64,000 nt of DNA, taken from Brevibacillus choshinensis (GTDB lineage: Bacteria > Bacillota > Bacilli > Brevibacillales > Brevibacillaceae). Location: assembly GCF_001420695.1 (NCBI RefSeq), contig NZ_LJJB01000007.1:643890-707889 (forward strand), given 5' to 3'. Numbering within the stretch: the first letter of the stretch is position 1; every line of letters begins with the position of its first letter. This document shows, in pieces, positions 18,412-25,751 of this stretch. The notes beneath the pieces are model-generated. The model did no database searches and was not told where the DNA came from. It saw nothing but the letters and a program-made list of their open reading frames with translations. The translations under genes and the position numbers were made by a program.

Positions 18412-19410
18412 ATGAGCTTGCACTCACAAGCACGAATAACCGCCATCGGTACGTATGTTCCAGAGCGTGTACTGACCAACGCGGATCTGGAGAAATTGGT
18501 GGATACATCAAATGAGTGGATTTTGCAAAGAACGGGTATTCATGAAAGGCGTATTGCGGAGGCGAATCAGTTCACCAGCCATCTTTCTATCGCAGCTGTC
18601 GAAAATATGGTTCAAACGTATCAAAAGTCTTTGAACGATGTGGATATGGTACTCGTCGCCACGTCGACGCCAGATTATCCGTTTCCGAGTGTCGCTAGTC
18701 AAATTCAGGCGCACTTCGGCATCGAACAGGCCGGAGCGCTTGATCTGGGGGCTACCTGCGCGGGCTTTACCTACGCCTTGCATATGGCCAATTCATTGAT
18801 CAGCTCAGGGCTTCATCGAAAAGTTCTCGTGGTCGCGGCAGAAACGTTGTCAAAAGTGACGGATTACACCGACCGGACTACCTGTATCCTGTTTGGAGAT
18901 GGAGCTGGGGCTGTTCTGTTGGAACGGGACGAGGCACATCCGAGCTTTCGTGCTGCTTATTTGGGTGCTAAAGGAGACGGAGGCATTCACGTTTATCGAT
19001 CCGGTTTGTCCAAAGAGATGGCAGGTCGTGAGCTTTCGGGTGAAGGGTGCATCGTGCAAAACGGCAGAGAAGTATACAAATGGGTGGCGACTACGATCCC
19101 GAAAGGAATGCAGGAAGTCGTTAGCCGTGCAAACACAAGCCTAGAGGAAGTCGATTGGTTCATCCCGCACAGCGCCAATTTGCGCATGATCGAATCAGTT
19201 TGTGAAAAGAGCGGTTTTCCTATCGAGAAGACACTCTACAGTCTCGAGTATTACGGCAACACGTCTGCCGCTACCATCCCGCTTGCACTAGCGAAAGGGA
19301 TTCGCGAAGGAGCGGTCAAAGAGGGCGATACCCTATTGATGTACGGCTTTGGAGGTGGACTCGTCCACGCAGGGTTGCTACTGACTTGGAATCCATCTCA
19401 GCAATCATAA
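18412..19410 (+). CDS. fabH: Beta-ketoacyl-ACP synthase III
   Basis: FabH condenses an acyl-CoA primer with malonyl-ACP to start fatty-acid synthesis. The 332-residue protein carries the Cys-His-Asn triad: Cys in LGATCAGFTYALH, His in DWFIPHSANLRMI and Asn in YYGNTSAATIP. It also has a C-terminal YGFGGGLVHAG loop. GAGAGGTGA precedes the ATG. It is a single-gene unit between its own FapR-controlled promoter and a terminator, inserted between murC and comC. Gram-positive FabH enzymes usually prefer branched primers; the sequence alone does not settle this. Confidence 0.95.
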   Translation: MSLHSQARITAIGTYVPERVLTNADLEKLVDTSNEWILQRTGIHERRIAEANQFTSHLSIAAVENMVQTYQKSLNDVDMVLVATSTPDYPFPSVASQIQAHFGIEQAGALDLGATCAGFTYALHMANSLISSGLHRKVLVVAAETLSKVTDYTDRTTCILFGDGAGAVLLERDEAHPSFRAAYLGAKGDGGIHVYRSGLSKEMAGRELSGEGCIVQNGREVYKWVATTIPKGMQEVVSRANTSLEEVDWFIPHSANLRMIESVCEKSGFPIEKTLYSLEYYGNTSAATIPLALAKGIREGAVKEGDTLLMYGFGGGLVHAGLLLTWNPSQQS

Positions 19411-19442
19411 ATCAAACGTTATTTCGTGCCGTCAACGGGTGG

Positions 19443-19471
19443 AGCCTCCTCACACCCAGGCGGCTTTTTTT
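19443..19471 (+). terminator. Terminator after fabH
   Basis: AGCCTCCT (19443-19450) pairs with AGGCGGCT (19458-19465) with one mismatch; six Ts follow. Confidence 0.8.
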
Positions 19472-19538
19472 GTACGAGCGAGAATCGTTACAATGTTGCA
19501 GGAAGGCAGGTAACGCTTTTCTTAGGAGGACTCAGCAA

Positions 19539-19964
19539 ATGGGGATGACCTGGATACTCATCTTTGTTTTTATCTATGTCTCATGGACGGATGTAAGGTA
19601 CCGACGGATTCCCAATCGTGCCCTCTTAACAGGCCTTCTGCTTGTAGCAGGAATAGGTTGCGTGATTTGGCCCAAAGAGCTATGGATGGCTCATTTCGGA
19701 GAAGGTGTGGGAGTCGTTGCTGCATTTGGCCTTGTAGCCTGGTTTTGGCCAGATCGTATTGGAATGGGAGATGTAAAGCTTCTCGGCCTACTCGGATTTG
19801 CCATCGGACTGCGTCCATTTGTCTTGATCTTGACGAGTGCTTGTTTGCTCATCTTGCTTGTATCCCTAATTCTTCTGCTGGCCAAGCGGATTGGTTGGCA
19901 GTCCTCCCTTCCATTTGCTCCGTTTGTGACCGTTGGGCTGCTCCTCTATCATGCTTCTATCTGA
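19539..19964 (+). CDS. comC: Short A24-family prepilin peptidase (ComC-position)
   Basis: This 141-residue, mostly hydrophobic protein has the two aspartate motifs of type IV prepilin peptidases: SWTDVRYRRIPN (near residue 18) and GMGDVKLLGLLGFAIG (near residue 75). It lacks the N-terminal methyltransferase domain found in B. subtilis ComC (about 248 residues). It therefore resembles the short TadV/FlaK-like form, able in principle to cleave prepilins but not to N-methylate them. ATG 19539 follows TTAGGAGGA. Its position before spoIIB matches comC. The longer upstream frame from 19386 overlaps fabH and its terminator and is not used. Confidence 0.8.
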   Translation: MGMTWILIFVFIYVSWTDVRYRRIPNRALLTGLLLVAGIGCVIWPKELWMAHFGEGVGVVAAFGLVAWFWPDRIGMGDVKLLGLLGFAIGLRPFVLILTSACLLILLVSLILLLAKRIGWQSSLPFAPFVTVGLLLYHASI

Positions 19965-20058
19965 GTCATGCAAGATAATAGAATTGCTAGTCTTAGTCAT
20001 AACCTGTCCGTGGACAACGTAAGCTATTACAAAGAGCCTGTTACTGGGGGGCATGGTT

Positions 20059-21312
20059 GTGAGCGGAGAAAAACGTAACAATGTCACGGTCAAAATGAAC
20101 GGAAGGTTTTGGGATGAGAAACGGGATGATGCCAAGAGCAAAGAATCGGTCAAAGATGAAAAGGTACCGCGTAAGCGCACGCCGATCCCGTTTCCCACAC
20201 AACCGCTTGTGCAAAATGGCAATGAAGCCTGGGACCGATTGATTCAAATGCGGGGCAGGGCTGAGCGGGAGACGAGCAGGGAGCCAGGCATCAGCTTGGA
20301 AGAAACCGAGCATGTGGAAGTGGACCTAGGGGAAAATGTGTTTAGCAAAAAACCAGCTACTCGACTTTTTTCTACGATGCCAAAGGGACCTATTATGCGT
20401 ACGGTGGTCTCGACAGGTGGAGCGATCGCCATCGGTCTTCTGTTTGGATTCCTTGTCCTGACCGTCTTTTCGGAAAAAGAATTGTCTCAATCGTATCGCA
20501 ATGTCCTGGGTGATACGGTGCAAACACTGACGGCTCAAGGACCGTCTGAAGTGTCCAATCAGCCAGCCATTGCTGGACCTGTACTACCTGGGGTGGATCG
20601 TCCTGTGGCAGACTCGCCTGCGACGACTTCAGGGACTCCGGCAAAGGTCAATGTACAGCTGCCAGAAGTGAAAATGTTTGTAGCACAAGCCGGGGTATTC
20701 CAGCCTGACACCTCAGCCCAAGCAGCGACAGAGCCACTTGATAAGCTTAGCATTCCTCATTTGCTGTACAAGGACAGTGCCAAACAGTATATGTTCGCTG
20801 CTGCTGCGCCAACGAGAGACGCGGTTCTCGGATTCGCTGCGAATCTGAAAAATAAAGGCGTCGATGTCTATGTCAAAGAGTTCTCCTTCCCGGCCTATCA
20901 GGGTACGGTTGCGGTGAATGCCGTAGCGTCTTCTAGCACTCAACCGGATTTACAATCGTTTTTTGCGAATGGTGTAAAGCTGGCTCAGACATTATCCGCC
21001 CATTCAGGGCAAGTCATCACGAATGCGCAACCGGTTCTTTCTCAGGAAGAAGCAGCGGCCATGAAGGAACAGCACCGCCAATTTCTGGAGAAAAGCCGTC
21101 TCGTTCAGTCACAAGCAGGAGGCTCCCCGTACTTTAGCGGGATGGTAAATGGAATCAATCAGGCGATGGATGCCCGCGATAAGATGGCTGAGGCCAACGC
21201 AGGCAAGAAGTCGCAGAGCGCAGAATCGTACGCCTGGCAAGTACAGGCTGGCATTTTAGGGTATTTGGAGAATTACGCTGCATGGGTCCAGCAAGCTCAA
21301 AAACCTGAATAA
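20059..21312 (+). CDS. spoIIB: SpoIIB-like SPOR-domain sporulation protein
   Basis: In B. subtilis SpoIIB localises to the sporulation septum and helps septal peptidoglycan thinning at the start of engulfment. The protein here, about 417 residues, has a charged cytoplasmic N-terminus, one membrane segment (about 115-138, VVSTGGAIAIGLLFGFLVLTVF), a Thr/Pro-rich linker and a SPOR domain. The SPOR domain starts near KMFVAQAGVFQ and continues through YMFAAAAPTRDAVLG to GVDVYVKEF. A C-terminal helical region follows. GTG 20059 is preferred, with six Gs eight bases upstream; ATG 20053 lies too close to them. Identity rests on synteny (comC-spoIIB-maf) and domain layout because SpoIIB sequences diverge strongly. 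Confidence 0.8.
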   Translation: MSGEKRNNVTVKMNGRFWDEKRDDAKSKESVKDEKVPRKRTPIPFPTQPLVQNGNEAWDRLIQMRGRAERETSREPGISLEETEHVEVDLGENVFSKKPATRLFSTMPKGPIMRTVVSTGGAIAIGLLFGFLVLTVFSEKELSQSYRNVLGDTVQTLTAQGPSEVSNQPAIAGPVLPGVDRPVADSPATTSGTPAKVNVQLPEVKMFVAQAGVFQPDTSAQAATEPLDKLSIPHLLYKDSAKQYMFAAAAPTRDAVLGFAANLKNKGVDVYVKEFSFPAYQGTVAVNAVASSSTQPDLQSFFANGVKLAQTLSAHSGQVITNAQPVLSQEEAAAMKEQHRQFLEKSRLVQSQAGGSPYFSGMVNGINQAMDARDKMAEANAGKKSQSAESYAWQVQAGILGYLENYAAWVQQAQKPE

Positions 21313-21322
21313 TCAGCAGATT

Positions 21323-21364
21323 AAAAGACTTCCGCCAAGTTTTCTTGCAGGAAGTCTTTTCTTT
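21323..21364 (+). terminator. Terminator after spoIIB
   Basis: The perfect 11-base arms AAAAGACTTCC (21323-21333) and GGAAGTCTTTT (21350-21360) are followed by a T-rich tail. Confidence 0.88.
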
Positions 21365-21472
21365 ATTTACAGTAACTACCATGAGCATTCGGGGATTGTT
21401 TCGCAACCTTCCATTTGCTACACTTATTGATGGCAAAAAGAGAATCCCTTGTAAACAGGGAGTGGGAAGGTT

Positions 21473-21712
21473 ATGGGGAAAGAAACGCTTATACTTTTGC
21501 TTCTTTTGGTAAGTGGACTATTGTGTGGCAGCATTATCGGGGAGATTTTGAGTCCCTGGGTCCCTTTTCTCACAAAGAGCAAAGTAATCACATGGTCACC
21601 TTCGGCAGATTTAGAAATTTTGAAGTACGACCTGAACTTTCAGGTAAAACTAAATCTAGCCAGTGTCGGAGGGCTTGCCCTCGCTTTTTGGATACATCGA
21701 CGAATGAAGTAG
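21473..21712 (+). CDS. DUF4321 family small membrane protein
   Basis: This 79-residue protein has an N-terminal membrane segment (LILLLLLVSGLLCGSIIGEI), a short loop with WVPFLTKS, a soluble strand region and a C-terminal hydrophobic stretch (LNLASVGGLALAFWI) ending in basic residues. This is the DUF4321 pattern, usually found next to maf in spore formers. A GGGAAGG precedes the ATG. Function is unknown. Confidence 0.82.
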   Translation: MGKETLILLLLLVSGLLCGSIIGEILSPWVPFLTKSKVITWSPSADLEILKYDLNFQVKLNLASVGGLALAFWIHRRMK

Positions 21713-21722
21713 GTTGAAAAAA

Positions 21723-22310
21723 ATGATGAAAACAAAAACAGCTCTTGTTCTAGCTTCATCCTCACCACGTCGACGGGAATTGCTGCATACTTTGGGCATC
21801 CCGTTTACGGTCCAGACCAGTGACGTGGACGAGACGACTGCGCCAGGCTTGTCCCCTAGAGAAGTAGTGGAAGAACTGGCAGTACGAAAGGCACAGGTAG
21901 TTGCCTCCACTCTAACAGAAGGGGTAGTCCTGGGATCGGATACGATTGTTGTCTTGGAAGGTCAAATTTTGGGCAAACCTGCGGATGAGGCAGATGCGTT
22001 CCACATGCTTTCCATGCTGCAAGGTCGCGAACACACCGTTTACAGTGGTGTGGCACTAATCAATGCGGCTAGTGGACGAGTGGAAGTCTCGCATAGTCAT
22101 ACGCAGGTTCGGATTCGGACTCTCTCTCAAACAGAAATCGAATCGTACATCGCAACTCACGAGCCGATGGATAAAGCAGGATCGTACGCCATCCAAGGGA
22201 TTGGGGCGACGATTGTAGAAGGTATCACGGGAGATTATTTTACCGTGGTAGGTCTTCCTCTGTGTCTGACGGCCAACATGCTTTCCCGCTTTGGAATCAC
22301 TGTCTTGTAA
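21723..22310 (+). CDS. maf: Maf family nucleotide pyrophosphatase
   Basis: Maf proteins hydrolyse dTTP/UTP and modified nucleotides to monophosphates, a house-cleaning role; in B. subtilis excess Maf inhibits septation. This copy of about 195 residues has the family signature LASSSPRRRELL, the conserved SDTIVVLEG with the catalytic Asp, GKPADEADA and a C-terminal YAIQGIGATIVEGITGDYFTVVGLPL. ATG 21723 is chosen; the TTG at 21714 sits against the previous stop. It belongs to the DUF4321-maf-radC run. Confidence 0.93.
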   Translation: MMKTKTALVLASSSPRRRELLHTLGIPFTVQTSDVDETTAPGLSPREVVEELAVRKAQVVASTLTEGVVLGSDTIVVLEGQILGKPADEADAFHMLSMLQGREHTVYSGVALINAASGRVEVSHSHTQVRIRTLSQTEIESYIATHEPMDKAGSYAIQGIGATIVEGITGDYFTVVGLPLCLTANMLSRFGITVL

Positions 22311-22412
22311 GGCATGCAATGCTTGGTTTCAAGCGGCAACGGCAGTACTTCACATGTTTGTCTCCGAGGCCAGCCGTTACCGATCAATGCGAATGGCTGG
22401 AGGTCGGTTTAT

Positions 22413-23111
22413 TTGGCAACAAATACCTGTAACAAAAACGTGGTTAAAAACGTCCCTTACTATGACCGTCCACGCGAAAGACTGCTCCGTGTGGGAGCGG
22501 TCCATCTGTCTGACACGGAATTGCTAGCCATTATATTACGGACAGGCACGGAGAAGGAGACGGCATATGAACTAGCTCAGCGATTGCTGTCCAAGTTTGA
22601 CGATCTGAGGGGGTTGGCACAAGCCTCTCATGCTGAGTTAATCGAACTAAAGGGAATTGGTCAGGTCAAGGCAATCGAAATGCATGCCGCGTTTGAGCTG
22701 GGAAGAAGGCTCACTGGTGTGCCGCGGCAGAGTCGTGCATCTATTCGATTACCACGTGATGTGGCTGATTTGATGATACCTGAGTTAGCTCATTTGACGC
22801 AGGAACACTTTGTCTGTCTTTTCCTTAATACCAAGAACTACGTGATAGGCAAGCAGACTATTTTTGTAGGCAGTTTGGACTCCTCGATCGTACATCCCAG
22901 AGAGGTTTTCAAGGAAGCGATCCGTCGTAGTAGCGCATCGGTGATTTGCCTACATAATCATCCGAGTGGCGACCCAACTCCCAGCCGGGAAGATATTGCG
23001 ATCACGCATACGCTGAGAGAAGCGGGCGAGCTGGTGGGGATCTCACTTTTGGATCATGTAATCATTGGGGATGGAAAGTATGTCAGCTTGAAAGAGCAGG
23101 GGTACTTCTGA
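22413..23111 (+). CDS. radC: RadC family JAB/MPN-domain protein
   Basis: RadC-like proteins have a helix-hairpin-helix N-terminus (DRPRERLLRVGAVHLSDTEL and LKGIGQVKAIEM here) and a C-terminal MPN/JAB+ metalloprotease-like domain with HNHPSGDPTPSREDI. Despite the name, a role in DNA repair is not established. The TTG at 22413 is proposed as start because GGAGGT lies eight bases before it, giving 232 residues. The frame remains open to ATG 22314 but that extension is not RadC-like. mreB follows after 45 bases. Confidence 0.9.
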   Translation: MATNTCNKNVVKNVPYYDRPRERLLRVGAVHLSDTELLAIILRTGTEKETAYELAQRLLSKFDDLRGLAQASHAELIELKGIGQVKAIEMHAAFELGRRLTGVPRQSRASIRLPRDVADLMIPELAHLTQEHFVCLFLNTKNYVIGKQTIFVGSLDSSIVHPREVFKEAIRRSSASVICLHNHPSGDPTPSREDIAITHTLREAGELVGISLLDHVIIGDGKYVSLKEQGYF

Positions 23112-23156
23112 ACAACAATTTGGCTTGCGACTGTAAATATTGGAAGGAGTTTTTTT

Positions 23157-24200
23157 ATGTTTGGTGGATTCACACGTGACTTGGGGATTGACCTAGGCAC
23201 TGCCAATACACTTGTCTTTGTAAAAGGAAAAGGAATCGTTGTGAGGGAGCCGTCTGTAGTGGCGATCCGTACAAACAACAATTCCATCGAGGCTGTAGGG
23301 AATGCGGCGAAAAGCATGATCGGCCGTACGCCAGGAAATATCGTTGCTGTTCGGCCAATGAAGGATGGCGTTATTGCCGACTTTGATACGACGGCGACTA
23401 TGATGCGTTACTTTATTAATCAGGCTCAAAAAAATCAAGGATTGTTTAGCCGACGTCCAAACGTAATGGTCTGTGTTCCATCGGGCATTACCGCTGTAGA
23501 AAAACGCGCAGTAGAAGACGCTACGAAACAAGCAGGGGCAAAAGAAGCGCATACGATTGAAGAGCCGTTCGCAGCTGCGATTGGTGCAGACCTCCCTGTT
23601 TGGGAACCTACAGGAAGTATGGTTGTTGATATCGGCGGCGGAACGACTGAGGTGGCGATCATCTCTTTGGGTGGTATTGTTACGTCCCGTTCGATCCGCG
23701 TAGCTGGTGATGAGATGGATGAAGCGATCATTCAATACATCAAACGCAGATACAACCTGATGATCGGGGAACGTACATCTGAGACCTTGAAGTTGGAAAT
23801 TGGTTCTGCCATTGCACCGGAAGAGCCTGAAAACGTTGAAATTCGTGGTCGCGATCTGGTGACGGGGCTGCCGAAAACACTGTCAGTGAGCAGTTCGGAA
23901 ATCGCCGAGGCGTTGGCAGAAACGGTAGCGGCCATTGTGGAAGCAGTGAAAGTTACTTTAGAGAAAAGTCCGCCGGAGCTGGCAGCAGACATTATGGATC
24001 GGGGCATTGTACTGACTGGCGGCGGGGCGCTCTTGCGAAATCTAGATCGCTTGCTCGCAAAGGAAACAGGTATGCCTGTACATGTTGCAGAAAATGCACT
24101 CGACTGCGTAGCTATCGGAACAGGACGTGCATTGGAGAACATTCACTTGTTCAAATCAAAGCACGGCATCACCTCTTCCCGACAAAAACGGGGTAAATAA
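23157..24200 (+). CDS. mreB: Rod shape-determining protein MreB
   Basis: This actin-like ATPase forms membrane-associated filaments that direct lateral wall synthesis. The 347-residue protein starts [20 protein letters not shown], with the phosphate-1 loop of the actin fold. It also has the phosphate-2 motif [15 protein letters not shown] and the adenosine motif [22 protein letters not shown] precedes the ATG. mreC and mreD follow immediately. Confidence 0.97.
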   Translation: MFGGFTRDLGIDLGTANTLVFVKGKGIVVREPSVVAIRTNNNSIEAVGNAAKSMIGRTPGNIVAVRPMKDGVIADFDTTATMMRYFINQAQKNQGLFSRRPNVMVCVPSGITAVEKRAVEDATKQAGAKEAHTIEEPFAAAIGADLPVWEPTGSMVVDIGGGTTEVAIISLGGIVTSRSIRVAGDEMDEAIIQYIKRRYNLMIGERTSETLKLEIGSAIAPEEPENVEIRGRDLVTGLPKTLSVSSSEIAEALAETVAAIVEAVKVTLEKSPPELAADIMDRGIVLTGGGALLRNLDRLLAKETGMPVHVAENALDCVAIGTGRALENIHLFKSKHGITSSRQKRGK

Positions 24201-24214
24201 ACGGAGGGTAGGGC

Positions 24215-25201
24215 ATGTCGTTTTTTGGGAACAAGCGGCTGATTATCGTACTCGTAGGCCTGGTTCTGCTCATTTCCGTCGTGGGTTATACTTCCCGTGA
24301 ACGCGTGAAACTGACCTGGCCAGAGATGTTTTTCAAGGATACTTTCAGCGTGGTGCAGGGCTTCTTTTACCGCCCTGCCCAGGCTGTTTCTGGCTTTTTT
24401 CAGGATGTAGACGATGCGTACAACGTCTATCAGGAAAACAAGGCATTGAAGGCAGGACTGGATCAATATGCACGTCTAACTGCTGAGCTGCATGATCTGC
24501 AAGCGGAAAACACCCGGTTGCGTGAAGCACTACAAGCGAAAGACACGCTGAAGTCCTACCAATTGCGCTTTGCTGAAGTCGTGGCCCGCAATCCGGATAC
24601 GTGGAACAACGTCATCACGATCGACAAAGGCTTGAAGCACGGAATCAAAAAGGATATGGCGGTCATCACTTCCAAAGGCTTGATCGGTCGAGTCCAGAGC
24701 GTAGCCAATTTTTCATCGACGGTTGAACTGTTGACCAGCTATGAGCGACGCGATCATATTTCCGCAGTCATTCAGACGGCGCAGGTCGTAAATGGTCAGA
24801 CGACCGTACATCCTGTGAGCGGTGTCGTTGAGGAATACGATCCACAGGAGCGGTTGCTCATCATGCGGAAAATTCCTTGGGGACAGAAAATTGAAGCAAA
24901 GCAACAAGTCATTACATCGGGGTTAGGTGGGGTTGTCCCACGCAACCTGCCAATTGGCTACATTGTACGGGTAGAGCCGGACGACTACGGTTTGACACAA
25001 ACGGCTTACATCCAACCGAGTGCGGACTTCTCCCAATTAAATGAGGTCATGATCGTGGAAAGAAACTTTTCCATCTCCCCGAATGGTGAGCTGATCCCTC
25101 AGCAAACGACAAGTCAAACAACCACACCGCCGACGAATGGCAATGCTACTCAGTCGTCCTCGACCAAATCGGTACCAGGGACAACTGGGGGTGGCCAATA
25201 A
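24215..25201 (+). CDS. mreC: Rod shape-determining protein MreC
   Basis: MreC is a bitopic scaffold linking MreB to the wall-synthesis enzymes outside the membrane. The 328 residues comprise an N-terminal membrane segment (about 8-25), a coiled coil (about 65-110), the paired beta-barrel domain (VVARNPDTWNNVITIDKG onward) and a Thr/Ser/Gln-rich disordered tail. It starts 14 bases after mreB, and its TAA overlaps the mreD ATG by one base. Confidence 0.95.
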   Translation: MSFFGNKRLIIVLVGLVLLISVVGYTSRERVKLTWPEMFFKDTFSVVQGFFYRPAQAVSGFFQDVDDAYNVYQENKALKAGLDQYARLTAELHDLQAENTRLREALQAKDTLKSYQLRFAEVVARNPDTWNNVITIDKGLKHGIKKDMAVITSKGLIGRVQSVANFSSTVELLTSYERRDHISAVIQTAQVVNGQTTVHPVSGVVEEYDPQERLLIMRKIPWGQKIEAKQQVITSGLGGVVPRNLPIGYIVRVEPDDYGLTQTAYIQPSADFSQLNEVMIVERNFSISPNGELIPQQTTSQTTTPPTNGNATQSSSTKSVPGTTGGGQ

Positions 25202-25728
25202 TGCCGCGTTTTTTCTTAACGCTCACGGTGCTGGTCCTGTTCGTTCTAGAAGGAACAGTCGTCCAGGTGATTGCAACAGCAACATGGGGTCTGTCGTGGA
25301 TGACAGTACCCCGCTTTGCGCTGGTATGCTGTATTCTGATCTCGATGTTTTTAGGAAGACGAGAGGGCCTTTACTACGGACTCGCCTTTGGTTTTCTGCA
25401 GGATGTGCTCTACGGTCAGGTCATAGGTATTTACAGCGTATCCATGATGGTCGCCAGCTATTTTGCAGGGCTGATCGTTCTCTTGTTCCAACGTGGCTTT
25501 GGGATGGTATTCGTGACGAGCGCCCTCATTCTGTTTGGACATGAGTGGCTGCTGTACAGTATGTTTCGGCTGTTTTCCGTTGCGCCCTACGACGTACAGT
25601 GGATGCTTACGCGACAAATCTTACCGAGCGTCATACTCAACGTCATTTTTGCCCTGCTGATCTATGTTCCCATCTTGAGAATGTGTAACAAGATTCAGGA
25701 TAAAAAACGAGATATGAGCGCGGAATAG
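25201..25728 (+). CDS. mreD: Rod shape-determining protein MreD
   Basis: MreD is a polytopic membrane protein of the elongasome. The 175-residue product is hydrophobic with about five membrane segments and the FLGRREGLYYGLAFGFLQDVLYG segment typical of the family. Its ATG overlaps the last base of mreC (TAATG), indicating translational coupling. Confidence 0.93.
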   Translation: MPRFFLTLTVLVLFVLEGTVVQVIATATWGLSWMTVPRFALVCCILISMFLGRREGLYYGLAFGFLQDVLYGQVIGIYSVSMMVASYFAGLIVLLFQRGFGMVFVTSALILFGHEWLLYSMFRLFSVAPYDVQWMLTRQILPSVILNVIFALLIYVPILRMCNKIQDKKRDMSAE

Positions 25729-25751
25729 GTCCGTGAAGGAGGGGAGAACTC

